34,882 nucleotides of DNA from Planctomycetota bacterium (GTDB taxonomy: Bacteria > Planctomycetota > UBA1135 > UBA2386): positions 75,351 to 110,232 of the forward strand of contig JAEUHS010000055.1 in NCBI GenBank assembly GCA_016794035.1. The letters run 5' to 3'. The notes beneath the pieces were generated by a model. It searched no databases. It was not told the origin of the DNA and saw only the letters and a program-made list of their open reading frames with translations. Within the stretch, counting starts at the first letter, position 1. Each line of letters begins with the position of its first letter. Of the stretch, positions 1-7,836 are shown in pieces. Both the position numbers and the translations under genes were made by a program.

Positions 1-1049
1 ACTTCGGCGAGTGCGGCGGCTGCCAGTTCCAGCACGTCGACTACGCGGCCCAGGTCGCGGCGAAGGGCGAATTCGTGCGCGATGCGCTGCTGCGCACCGG
101 CGGTTTCGACTGGCCCGAGCCGATGGTCGTGCACCACGCCGAGCCGTGGGGCTACCGCGCCCGCACCCAGCTGAAGCTCGAGGCGACGTCGGGCGCACGC
201 AGCGACGGCAGCTTCGGCCGGCTGAGCCGCAGGGACCGCAAGCTGCGCAGCGAACGCAGCGGCGGCGTCGATGCGGCGGCGCCGCCGGTGCTCGGCTTCC
301 ACCGCGCGTTCACGCACGAGACGCTCGACGTGCAGCAGTGCCCGGTGCTGGCGCCCGCGCTCGAACAGGGTCTCGCCGCCGTGCGCGCGGCGATCGCCGA
401 GCTGCCGCGCAAGGACTGGCCGTACCAGATCGACGGCGCCTGCGGCACCGACGGCGCGTCGTGGGCGCCGGACCTGCCGGGCATGAAGAAGGACCTGGTC
501 GAGCACGTCGTCGGCGGGTTCCGCTACCTGATCGAGCCCGAGTGCTTCTTCCAGGGCAACCGCCACCTGGTCGGCGAGCTGGTCGCGGGCGCGATCGGCG
601 AGGAGCGCGGCGAACTGGCGTTCGACCTCTACGCCGGCGTCGGCCTGTTCTCGCTGCCGCTCGGCAGGCGCTTCACGCGCGTGGTCGCGGTCGAGGACGA
701 ACGGCGCGCCGCGACGCTCGGCCGCGTCAACGCCAAGACCAACGGCTGCGACAACGTCGGCTACCTGCGCGCGACGACCGAGCAGTTCCTGCGCGGCAAC
801 GAGGCACGGCCGGACCTCGTGCTGATGGATCCGCCGCGGCTCGGCGCCAAGCCGGCGATCCCGCTGCTGCTCGAGCTGCGCGCGCCGCGTCTGGTCTACG
901 TGTCGTGCGATCCGCAGACGCTGGCGCGCGACCTGCGCCGGCTCTGCGACGGCGGCTACGTGCTCGAACAGGTCGAGGCCTACGACATGTTCCCGCAGAC
1001 CTTCCACGTCGAGGCGGTGGCGCGGCTGCGCCTCGCCGGCCCGGAGTGA
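1..1049 (+). CDS. RlmD/TrmA-family uracil-5-methyltransferase, 5'-truncated
   Basis: This is the C-terminal 348 residues of an RNA (uracil-C5)-methyltransferase, read from base 3; the start lies outside the window. The first visible residues, FGECGGCQFQH, are the iron-sulphur cysteine motif of the RumA/RlmD branch. The SAM-binding loop is FDLYAGVGLFSLPL. DPPR is followed by VSCDP, which holds the nucleophilic cysteine that attacks uracil C6, and the end FHVEAVARL matches the family's closing motif. The family makes m5U in 23S rRNA or tRNA using SAM. The substrate position (U1939, U747 or tRNA U54) cannot be read from this fragment, so no symbol is given. The stop is 4 nt before the next gene, suggesting an operon with the alpha/beta hydrolase. 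Confidence 0.93.
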   Translation, partial: FGECGGCQFQHVDYAAQVAAKGEFVRDALLRTGGFDWPEPMVVHHAEPWGYRARTQLKLEATSGARSDGSFGRLSRRDRKLRSERSGGVDAAAPPVLGFHRAFTHETLDVQQCPVLAPALEQGLAAVRAAIAELPRKDWPYQIDGACGTDGASWAPDLPGMKKDLVEHVVGGFRYLIEPECFFQGNRHLVGELVAGAIGEERGELAFDLYAGVGLFSLPLGRRFTRVVAVEDERRAATLGRVNAKTNGCDNVGYLRATTEQFLRGNEARPDLVLMDPPRLGAKPAIPLLLELRAPRLVYVSCDPQTLARDLRRLCDGGYVLEQVEAYDMFPQTFHVEAVARLRLAGPE

Positions 1050-1053
1050 GCCG

Positions 1054-1872
1054 ATGGAGACCCGTTACCTCGCGTTCGAGCAGACCCGCCTCGCCGTGCA
1101 CGTCACCGGCCGCGGGCCGCTCGCGGTGCTGATCCACGGCTACCCGCTCGACCACCGCATGTGGCTCGACGTGCTGCACGGCCCGCTCGCCGAACAGCGC
1201 ACGCTGGTGGCGGTCGACCTGCGCGGCCACGGCGACTCGCCGTGGTGCGGCGACGACGTGCACCCGATGGATCTGTTCGCCGACGACGTCTCGGCGGTGA
1301 TCCGCACGCTCGGCGACGGCCCGCTCGACGTCGTCGGCCTGTCGATGGGCGGCTACGTGGCGCAGGCGCTGTGGGCGCGGCACCCGGCGCTGGTGCGGTC
1401 GCTGGCCCTGGTCGACACGCGTTCGCGGCCCGACGACGAGGCGGCGAAGGCCGGACGCGACGCGGCGATCCAGACCGTCGTCGAGCAGGGCCGCGCCGCG
1501 ATCGCCAATGGCATGCTCGGCAAGCTGCTGGCGCCGCGGCCGGAACGCGACGTGCGCGCGCTGCTGCTGCGCGCCCGGCTGCACACGATGATCGAGTCGC
1601 TGCCGGTGGAGACCATTGTCGCCGACCTGCGCGGCCTGCGCGATCGCCCCGACCGCACGCCGATGCTGGCCGGCATCACAGTGCCGACGCTGGTCGTGGT
1701 CGGCAGCGACGACCGCATCACGCCGCCGGCCGAGGCACGGCAGATGTCCGCGGCGATCCCCGGCGCGCGACTGGCGACGCTGCCCGGCTGCGGCCACATG
1801 ACGCCGATGGAGGACCCGGTCGGCTTCGCACGCGAACTGGGCGCGTTCTGGGCCGGCATCGCCGCCGGTTGA
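1054..1872 (+). CDS. alpha/beta-fold hydrolase
   Basis: A 272-residue soluble alpha/beta hydrolase with no signal peptide. The oxyanion-hole motif HGYPLD is at residues 28-33, the nucleophile elbow GLSMGG has Ser97, the acid is in GSDDRIT (Asp219 or Asp220), and the catalytic His248 is in GCGHMTP. The length and motif order fit the haloperoxidase/BioH/3-oxoadipate-enol-lactonase-like subfamily, which cleaves small esters or lactones. The substrate cannot be inferred. The ATG lies 4 nt after the stop of the upstream RNA methyltransferase, so the two are probably cotranscribed. The gene converges on the exported repeat protein, with 16 nt between the two stop codons. Confidence 0.9.
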   Translation: METRYLAFEQTRLAVHVTGRGPLAVLIHGYPLDHRMWLDVLHGPLAEQRTLVAVDLRGHGDSPWCGDDVHPMDLFADDVSAVIRTLGDGPLDVVGLSMGGYVAQALWARHPALVRSLALVDTRSRPDDEAAKAGRDAAIQTVVEQGRAAIANGMLGKLLAPRPERDVRALLLRARLHTMIESLPVETIVADLRGLRDRPDRTPMLAGITVPTLVVVGSDDRITPPAEARQMSAAIPGARLATLPGCGHMTPMEDPVGFARELGAFWAGIAAG

Positions 1873-1891
1873 GGCTGCGCCAACGGCCTCA
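1870..1891. terminator. small bidirectional hairpin formed by two stop codons
   Basis: TGAGGC (1870-1875) pairs with GCCTCA (1886-1891) around a 10-nt loop. The first three bases are the hydrolase stop codon, and the last three, read on the minus strand, are the TGA of the facing gene. There is no U-tract. A terminator role is inferred from position and symmetry only. Confidence 0.3.
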
Positions 1892-4021
1892 CCTGTCGGC
1901 GGCGAGCAGCTTCAGGCGGTCGACGCTCGGCAGGCGCGGCACGACCCAGAGGTCGCAGGAGACATCGACGTAGCAGCGGATCCCGCCGCTGGTCTCGAGA
2001 CCATGACGCCACTGCCCGGTGGCGACCACGCCACGGTCGTGCGGGATGCCGCCCCCCGCCTTGCGGATCGCCTGCAGCGCCGACTTGGCCGCCGCGCGGG
2101 CGGCCGCGACGTCGCCGCGCTCGCTGTGCCCGACGGCGAGCGCGGCGTGCAGCACGGCCGCCGACTGCGCGACCGCCTGCGCCGCGGCCGCCTGCACGCC
2201 CTCGATCGTCGACGGCGACGTGCCGTCCAGCATCGCCGCCACACACTGCATCGACAGGCCGAGACCGCGCTCGCCTTCGCCGCGCAGCGGGGCCCGCGCC
2301 ACGAACGGGTCGAGGTCGACCTCGTGCTGCAGCTCGAGGTCGGCGACCTGCAACGCCGACGCCACGCCCCACCAGCCCACTTCCGCCGGCGAACGCTGGG
2401 CGGCGACGAACAGCTCCCGTGCCCGGCGCATCAGATCCACGCTGGCGCCCGGCCTGCAGGCCTGGGACCAGCAGAGCACGCCGCGCAGGTAGTTCGCGTC
2501 GCGCGGATCGCCCTGGATGCGCTCGAGGTCGCCGAACACGCGGGCCGACTCCGCCTCGGTCGGCACGCGGTCCGCCGCCAGGGCCCGCCGCACGAAGATC
2601 TCGGCGCGGCGCAGCGCGAGGCCGTGCAGGTCCGCGAAGGCCGCCGGGATCGGGCGCAGCAGCGTGTTCCATGCCAGCTCGTCGTCGTCGCTGAGGACGG
2701 CGGCCACGAGCTGCATCGCGTAGGCATCGAGCGAATCGGGCAGGTCCTGCTGCAGTTCGACCACCGCCGGCAGGCAGGCCTGCAACGCCGGCAACGTCGG
2801 CTGCGGCCAGTCGACCTCCCGGCGCAGCCAACCGAGCATGCGCGCCAGCTCCGACGGGTCGGACTCGCCGACCCTGTCGACGTCGGCCCGCAACGCCGCG
2901 AGTTCGGCGAGCACGCGTTCCCCCTGCGCTGCTGTGTCCACACGGCCACGGAAGATCGGCAGGCTGCGCGCCAGGTAGGTCGCCGCGACCACGCGCATGT
3001 CGAGACCCGGCAGCGTGCGCGCGTGTTCGATCAGGCGCGTCGGGTCGCCGGGCCCCTCGTGCAGCGACGCGCCCATCGCGGCCAGCGCCCACGGCAATGC
3101 GTGCGGAACGTCCGCATCGACGAGGTGTCGCGCCAGTGCCGTTGCCGCTTTCGGGTCGACGACCAGCAGGAACTGCAGGCGAGCGATGTCCGCCGCGGTG
3201 CCGGTCAGGTCCGGCGCCGGCAACGCCGCGCGGGCCGCGGCCAGATCGTGGCGCAGCGCGCACAGGCCTTCCGCGGCGATGGCCCGCTCCACCTGCAACG
3301 CTGCCGGCGGCGCCGCCGCCGCGCGCCCCAGCCAGGACGCGGCCGCGTCGAGTCGTCCGGCCTGCAACGTCGCCCTGCCCATGCGCAGCAGTTCGAGGCG
3401 GCTCGCGTGCGCACCGCGGCGGCGCAACACTTCGGCGTGCAGCCGCTCCGGCGCGACGTCGTCGCACAGACCGTCGAGCAGCGCCAGGGCGTCGCACACC
3501 GCGGGCGCCTCGGGATGCTCGCGCAGCAGGCGCGCGCACAGACTGCGAGCGCGCCGGCGCGTGGGTTCGGCCGCCGCCGTGAGCCACGACTCGTCCTGCC
3601 CGGACGCGTCCCGCAACCGCGCCGCGGACCTGCCGAAGCTGGCGAAGGCCCGCCATGCGCGCATCGGCAGCAGCAGGGCCGCGGCAGAGGCGTCCGGCGG
3701 CGGATCCTCCGCCAGCACGGCGGCCGCGGCCGCGAAGACGGGCAACGGATCGCCGTTGCGGCCCAGGGTGGCGGCACGCCAGCACAACATGAGCTCGCGC
3801 TCCGCGGGCGTCATCCGGCGCCCCAGCTCCTGCAGGCGCCCGAGGTGGGTCGCCGGGATCGCGTCGGTGATCGACGGCAACGCCCCCGGATCCAGTTGCT
3901 GCGCCAGCGCCGCGAAGTCGAGCGGCGCGTCGTCGGCCGGCGGCGCCGGCGGCGGCGCCTGCGCCGGCAGCATCGTGAGACAAACGGTGCTCAGGACGGC
4001 GGCGAACAGGTTCCTGCCCAT
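1889..4021 (-). CDS. exported alpha-helical repeat protein (TPR-like)
   Basis: A 710-residue protein of unknown function. Residues 1-20 form a signal peptide (basic start, hydrophobic LFAAVLSTVCLTM, then LPA) with predicted cleavage before Gln21, followed by a short Pro/Ala linker. Most of the remainder is Ala/Leu/Arg-rich amphipathic helix in repeating pairs, as in TPR or related solenoids; I did not fit a clean TPR consensus. The last ~60 residues change character (aromatic and beta-prone, with the motif GGIRCYVDVSCDLWVVPRL). It is probably periplasmic or surface-exposed and may be a protein-interaction scaffold. The ATG is 15 nt past the nnrE stop, so it ends the recG-nnrE transcript, but it also has its own TAGCAT -10-like element. 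Confidence 0.85.
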   Translation of the reverse strand: MGRNLFAAVLSTVCLTMLPAQAPPPAPPADDAPLDFAALAQQLDPGALPSITDAIPATHLGRLQELGRRMTPAERELMLCWRAATLGRNGDPLPVFAAAAAVLAEDPPPDASAAALLLPMRAWRAFASFGRSAARLRDASGQDESWLTAAAEPTRRRARSLCARLLREHPEAPAVCDALALLDGLCDDVAPERLHAEVLRRRGAHASRLELLRMGRATLQAGRLDAAASWLGRAAAAPPAALQVERAIAAEGLCALRHDLAAARAALPAPDLTGTAADIARLQFLLVVDPKAATALARHLVDADVPHALPWALAAMGASLHEGPGDPTRLIEHARTLPGLDMRVVAATYLARSLPIFRGRVDTAAQGERVLAELAALRADVDRVGESDPSELARMLGWLRREVDWPQPTLPALQACLPAVVELQQDLPDSLDAYAMQLVAAVLSDDDELAWNTLLRPIPAAFADLHGLALRRAEIFVRRALAADRVPTEAESARVFGDLERIQGDPRDANYLRGVLCWSQACRPGASVDLMRRARELFVAAQRSPAEVGWWGVASALQVADLELQHEVDLDPFVARAPLRGEGERGLGLSMQCVAAMLDGTSPSTIEGVQAAAAQAVAQSAAVLHAALAVGHSERGDVAAARAAAKSALQAIRKAGGGIPHDRGVVATGQWRHGLETSGGIRCYVDVSCDLWVVPRLPSVDRLKLLAADR

Positions 4022-4028
4022 GGCCGCG

Positions 4029-4034
4029 ATGCTA
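4029..4034 (-). promoter_or_regulatory. -10-like TAGCAT just upstream of start
   Basis: On the minus strand TAGCAT ends 7 nt before the ATG at 4021. This spacing would place transcription initiation at or next to the start codon (leaderless). It lies between the nnrE stop and the next gene. No convincing -35 element is visible. Confidence 0.4.
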
Positions 4035-4036
4035 TC

Positions 4037-4660
4037 TCACGGCAGGCCCAGGCCCACGACGACGACCCTGCCGCAGTGCAGGGCGCCGTTCGCCGTCACC
4101 ATGCCGCGTTTCTTCGCCACGAACGTGACCGTGACGTCGGCGTGGCACGCCACCCCGAGCACGGCGCCGGTGTCGCCATGCAGGCCGGACGGGATGTCGA
4201 TGCTGAGCTTCGGCCCGACGGCGCGGTCGAACGCCTCGACCCAGGCGCGCGCGGCGCCCTGCAGCTCGCGGTCGAGGCCGGTGCCGAACAGCGCGTCGAT
4301 CCAGACCGCGCCGCGGTGCGCGTCGAGGTCGGGCAGTTCCCCGACCACCAGCGCGGCGCCGGCCGCGCGCAGGACGTGCGCCTGCAGCGCGGCGTCGGGC
4401 GCCTTCTCGGCCGACGGTTCGGCCAGCAGGTGCAGGGCGCAGCGCCGCCAGCCGAGGTGGCGCGCGACGGCGAGGCCGTCGCCGCCGTTGTTGCCGGTGC
4501 CGGCCAGGATCACGAAGCGGTGGCCGAGCGGGCGCGCGACGTCGGCGACCGAACGCGCGGCGTTCTCCATCAGCAGCACGGTCGGCATGCCGAGTCGTTC
4601 GGCGGCGTCGCGGTCGATCGCGCGCGCCTCGGCGACCGAGAGAATGCGTTCGCCGGTCAT
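4037..4660 (-). CDS. nnrE: NAD(P)H-hydrate epimerase (YjeF_N domain)
   Basis: This 207-residue stand-alone YjeF N-terminal domain interconverts the R and S epimers of hydrated NAD(P)H so that a dehydratase can repair them. Family motifs are all present: GTGNNGGDGLAVARHL (phosphate-binding loop), DALFGTGLDRELQG, and IDIPSGLHGDTG with the catalytic aspartate. The C-terminal NnrD dehydratase domain, often fused in bacteria, is absent, so NnrD should be encoded elsewhere. Its ATG overlaps the recG stop codon (ATGA at 4657-4660), implying translational coupling with recG. The product is cytosolic. Confidence 0.93.
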   Translation of the reverse strand: MTGERILSVAEARAIDRDAAERLGMPTVLLMENAARSVADVARPLGHRFVILAGTGNNGGDGLAVARHLGWRRCALHLLAEPSAEKAPDAALQAHVLRAAGAALVVGELPDLDAHRGAVWIDALFGTGLDRELQGAARAWVEAFDRAVGPKLSIDIPSGLHGDTGAVLGVACHADVTVTFVAKKRGMVTANGALHCGRVVVVGLGLP

Positions 4661-6606
4661 CGCGCCCCCCCGACGGCCTGCACCGCCTTGCGCACCTCGA
4701 GCAGGAGATCCAGGTCCTCGACCGGATCCAGCGCGCGCAGGTCGCTGAACCCGCTCTGCGCCGTGCCGAGCAGTTCGCCGCTGCCGCGGATCGCGAGATC
4801 GGCCTCGGCGAGTTCGAAGCCATCCATCGTGCGGCAGACGGCGGCGACCCGTTCGGTGCGCGGCCCGCACAGCAGCGCGATGCCGCGCCGCGAACCGCGG
4901 CCGACGCGGCCGCGCACCTGGTGCAGCGTGGCGATGCCGAAGCGGTGCGCGGCGACCACCACCACCAGCACGGCCGCGGGCACGTCGACGCCGACCTCGA
5001 GCACGGTGGTGCCGACCAGCACGTCGAGCGCGCCGTCGCGGAACGCGCGCAGCACCGCCTGGCGCTGCTCGGTCTTCAGCCGGCCGTGCACCAGCCCGCA
5101 GCGGAACTGCGCCGCCAAGGCCTCGTGCACGCGCACGACGCCGCCCTTCTCGCCGTCCTCGCCGACCGCGGGGCAGATCACGAACACGCGGCCGCCGCGC
5201 CGCACGGCGCGCTGGATCGAGCGCACGGCGCGCGGCCACTGCTCCTGCGGCAGCTGGAACGCGCGCACGCCGCGGCGGCCCGGCGGGCGTTCGCGCAGCG
5301 ACACGCTGTCGAGGTCGCCGAACAGGACCAGCGCCAGCGTGCGCGGGATCGGCGTCGCGGTCATCACCAGCACGTGGGGGTTGTCGCCCTTGTGCACCAG
5401 TGCCATGCGCTGCGCGACGCCGAAGCGGTGCTGTTCGTCGACGACCACCAGCCGCAGGCGCGGCAGGGCCAGTTCACCGGCGAACAGCGCGTGCGTGCCG
5501 AACACCAGCAGCGGGCCGGGTGCCGTGAGGTCGGCGTCGCGCTGCGACGCCGTGTGCAGCACGACGCGCACGTCGCTGCCCTGCAGCCAGCGCGCGACCA
5601 CCGCGGCGTGCTGTTCGGCCAGCAGTTCGGTCGGCGCCAGGAACGCGACCGTGCCGCCGCGCGCCAGCACCGCCAGCGCGGCCGCGATCGCGACCGCGGT
5701 CTTGCCGGTGCCGACGTCGCCCTGCAGCAGCACGCCCATCGCCGCCGGTCCGGCGAGCCGCTGCCACAGCGCCTCGACCGCGGCGCGCTGGTCGCCGGTC
5801 AGCTGCAGCGGGATGCGCGCGAGGATGCGCTGCGCCAGCACCGGATCGACCGGGAACGCCGCCGCCGGGCGCTGCGCGCGCGCCCGCCGCGCCCGTTCGA
5901 CCTCGGTGAACAGCTCGACCGCCTCGCGCACGGCGAAGTGGCGCCGCGCGTGCTCGTGGTGGGCGACGTTGCGCGGCCGATGCATCGCCACCAGCAGCTC
6001 CTGCAGGCTGCCGTCGTGCGCGGCGAGCCCGGGCGGCAACGGCGGCAACGCGACGCGCGTCCAGTCGACGCGGTCGAGACACTGGCCGATCCACTGCTGC
6101 AGCCGCAGCGACGAGATGCCCTCGACCTCGGGGTAGCGCAGCTGCACCTCGCCGACCGGCTGCGCCGCCACCGGCAGCACCCGCGCGCCTTGCACGAGGA
6201 AGCGCCGCCCCTTCAGCTGCAGCGTGCCCTCGACCAGCCGCGGCTGGCCCGGCGGATACGCCTTCTTCAGCCACGGCTGGTTGAAGAACTGCACCTCGAA
6301 CGTGCCGCCGCCCACGGCCGCGAACACCACGGTGACCATCGACCGCCGCCCCGGCAGCCAGGCGCTGCGGCACGAACTCACCTCGCCGCGCACGCGCACC
6401 AGCGCGCCGACCGCGGCCTCGTCCGGGGCGTCGAGTTCGAGCAGCGCGCGGTAGCGGCGCGGCAGCCAGGCGACGAGGTCCTGCACGCAGCGCAGCCCGA
6501 CCGCGGCCAGGCGCGCGGCCGTGCTCGGACCGATGCCACCGAGCACCGACAGCGGCGCGCCCGGATCGAGCGGCGACGCGGCGATGCGATCGGCACGAGC
6601 CTCCAT
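4657..6606 (-). CDS. recG: ATP-dependent DNA helicase RecG
   Basis: A 649-residue RecG, slightly shorter than the ~690 typical of Escherichia coli. It reverses stalled replication forks and remodels branched DNA. The N-terminus has a helix-hairpin-like LGGIGPSTAARL followed by the wedge/OB domain (residues ~55-150). Walker A is GDVGTGKT (296-303), Walker B is DEQHRFG (390-396), then MTATPIPRTLAL and the C-terminal helicase motif QVRGRVGRG. One deviation: in the stretch after TTVLEVGVDVP the usual acidic residue before RFG-like sequence is lost (AAHRFGIATLHQ). The ATG at 6606 gives a sensible N-terminus and has a TACACC -10-like element 7 nt upstream. It leads a recG-nnrE-repeat-protein operon, divergent from the sugar nucleotide gene. 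Confidence 0.96.
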   Translation of the reverse strand: MEARADRIAASPLDPGAPLSVLGGIGPSTAARLAAVGLRCVQDLVAWLPRRYRALLELDAPDEAAVGALVRVRGEVSSCRSAWLPGRRSMVTVVFAAVGGGTFEVQFFNQPWLKKAYPPGQPRLVEGTLQLKGRRFLVQGARVLPVAAQPVGEVQLRYPEVEGISSLRLQQWIGQCLDRVDWTRVALPPLPPGLAAHDGSLQELLVAMHRPRNVAHHEHARRHFAVREAVELFTEVERARRARAQRPAAAFPVDPVLAQRILARIPLQLTGDQRAAVEALWQRLAGPAAMGVLLQGDVGTGKTAVAIAAALAVLARGGTVAFLAPTELLAEQHAAVVARWLQGSDVRVVLHTASQRDADLTAPGPLLVFGTHALFAGELALPRLRLVVVDEQHRFGVAQRMALVHKGDNPHVLVMTATPIPRTLALVLFGDLDSVSLRERPPGRRGVRAFQLPQEQWPRAVRSIQRAVRRGGRVFVICPAVGEDGEKGGVVRVHEALAAQFRCGLVHGRLKTEQRQAVLRAFRDGALDVLVGTTVLEVGVDVPAAVLVVVVAAHRFGIATLHQVRGRVGRGSRRGIALLCGPRTERVAAVCRTMDGFELAEADLAIRGSGELLGTAQSGFSDLRALDPVEDLDLLLEVRKAVQAVGGAR

Positions 6607-6613
6607 GCGGCAA

Positions 6614-6619
6614 GGTGTA
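6614..6619 (-). promoter_or_regulatory. -10-like TACACC(T) upstream of recG
   Basis: On the minus strand TACACC, followed by T, ends 7 nt before the recG ATG, in the 63-bp divergent gap shared with the UDPGP-family gene. It fits the short-spacer pattern seen at other starts in the window. It is not a perfect TAnnnT hexamer. Confidence 0.3.
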
Positions 6620-6654
6620 GCCGCAGCACGCTCGCCACGAAACCACCGGCCGGG

Positions 6655-6660
6655 TAGGCT
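6655..6660 (+). promoter_or_regulatory. -10-like TAGGCT upstream of the UDPGP-family gene
   Basis: TAGGCT ends 9 nt before the GTG at 6670. No Shine-Dalgarno sequence is present between them. The position fits a leaderless or near-leaderless transcript starting at the GTG. Confidence 0.4.
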
Positions 6661-6669
6661 CTGCGCGCC

Positions 6670-7797
6670 GTGAGCGGACCGTCCGAGCAGCAACTCGCCT
6701 TCCTGCAGCAATTCGGTTTCGACCCGGAGCTGCAGCAGAGGTGGCAGGAGGACGTCGCCGCCGGCCGGCTGTGCGTCGAGACCAACGCCGTCACCGGCGA
6801 CCTGCTGGCGCCGCCGCCGGGCTCCGTGCACAAGCTGCCGGGCAGCGGCACCAAGGCCTGGCGCGAACTCGACCGCCTCGGCCGCGAGGCGATCGCCCAG
6901 GGCAGGCTCGGCGTCGTGGTGCTCAACGGCGGCATGGCGACACGCTTCGGCGGCGTCGTCAAGGGCGTTGTGCCGGTGCTCGGCGAGACACGCTCGTTCC
7001 TGGCGCTCGCGGCCGAGGACATCCTGGCCGCCGAGAAGCTGACCGGCGGCCGCGTGCCGCTGTTCCTGATGAACAGCTTCGCGACGCACGTGGCCACGCA
7101 GCAGCACTTCGCGCAGCACGAGCACTTCGGCCTCGACCCGACGCAGATCGAGCACTTCACCCAGTTCATCGCGCTGCGCATGGACAAGAAGGGCGCGCTG
7201 TTCCGCCAGGACGACGGCGAGCTGTCGCCGTACGGTCCGGGCCACGGCGACTTCCCGGCCGCGTTCCGCCGCTGCGGCGCGCTGCAGCGCTTCCGCGACG
7301 GCGGCGGCCGCTATCTGCTGGTGCGCAACGTCGACAACCTCGGCGCACGCATCGATCCGGTGGTGCTCGGCCACCACGTCCAGAGCCGGTGCGAGGCCAC
7401 GGTCGAACTGGCGCCGAAGTGGCCCGAGGACGTCGGCGGTTCGCCGTTCCAGTACCTCGGCCGCACGCAGCTGATCGAGCAGGTGCGCTACCGCCCGGGT
7501 TTCGACCCCAACATCGTCGACGTGTTCAACACCAACACGTTCTGGTTCACGGCCGCCGCGCTCGACCGCGACTTCGACCTCGGCTGGTACTACGTCGAGA
7601 AGACCGTCGAGGGTCGCAAGGCCGTGCAGGTCGAACACCTGGTCGGCGAGCTGACCGCCCACCTGTCGACCAACTTCCTGCAGATCCGTCGCAGCGGCAG
7701 CCGCACGCGCTTCCTGCCGCTGAAGACGCCCGAGGACCTGCAGGCTGCCCGCGAAGAGATCGCGGAGATGTACGACGGCGCAGTCGACGAGCAGTGA
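6670..7797 (+). CDS. UTP-glucose-1-phosphate uridylyltransferase-like (UDPGP family)
   Basis: A 375-residue nucleotidyltransferase of the UDPGP family, the group containing eukaryotic UDP-glucose pyrophosphorylase rather than bacterial GalU. The nucleotide-binding loop is LNGGMATRFGG (from residue ~85) with the lysine-containing VVKG just after it. Later signatures are RNVDNLGARIDP (sugar/uridine site) and FNTNTFWF. It probably makes UDP-glucose or a related UDP-sugar from UTP and a sugar 1-phosphate; the exact sugar is not certain. It is shorter than eukaryotic enzymes (about 470-500), mainly at the C-terminus. GTG is chosen because it immediately follows the TAGGCT element and starts before the conserved N-terminal helix. 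It is followed by a methyltransferase 39 nt downstream, likely cotranscribed. Confidence 0.85.
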   Translation: MSGPSEQQLAFLQQFGFDPELQQRWQEDVAAGRLCVETNAVTGDLLAPPPGSVHKLPGSGTKAWRELDRLGREAIAQGRLGVVVLNGGMATRFGGVVKGVVPVLGETRSFLALAAEDILAAEKLTGGRVPLFLMNSFATHVATQQHFAQHEHFGLDPTQIEHFTQFIALRMDKKGALFRQDDGELSPYGPGHGDFPAAFRRCGALQRFRDGGGRYLLVRNVDNLGARIDPVVLGHHVQSRCEATVELAPKWPEDVGGSPFQYLGRTQLIEQVRYRPGFDPNIVDVFNTNTFWFTAAALDRDFDLGWYYVEKTVEGRKAVQVEHLVGELTAHLSTNFLQIRRSGSRTRFLPLKTPEDLQAAREEIAEMYDGAVDEQ

Positions 7798-7836
7798 ACC
7801 TGGCGGCCACCACCGGCCGATAGCACCGCGACGAGG

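Noticed and set aside
2003..6136. Very long plus-strand open frame (1377 codons) opposite recG, nnrE and the repeat protein
   Set aside because: It runs antisense to three well-supported genes, is dominated by Arg/Ala/His low-complexity codons and shows no family motif; typical of a high-GC antisense frame.
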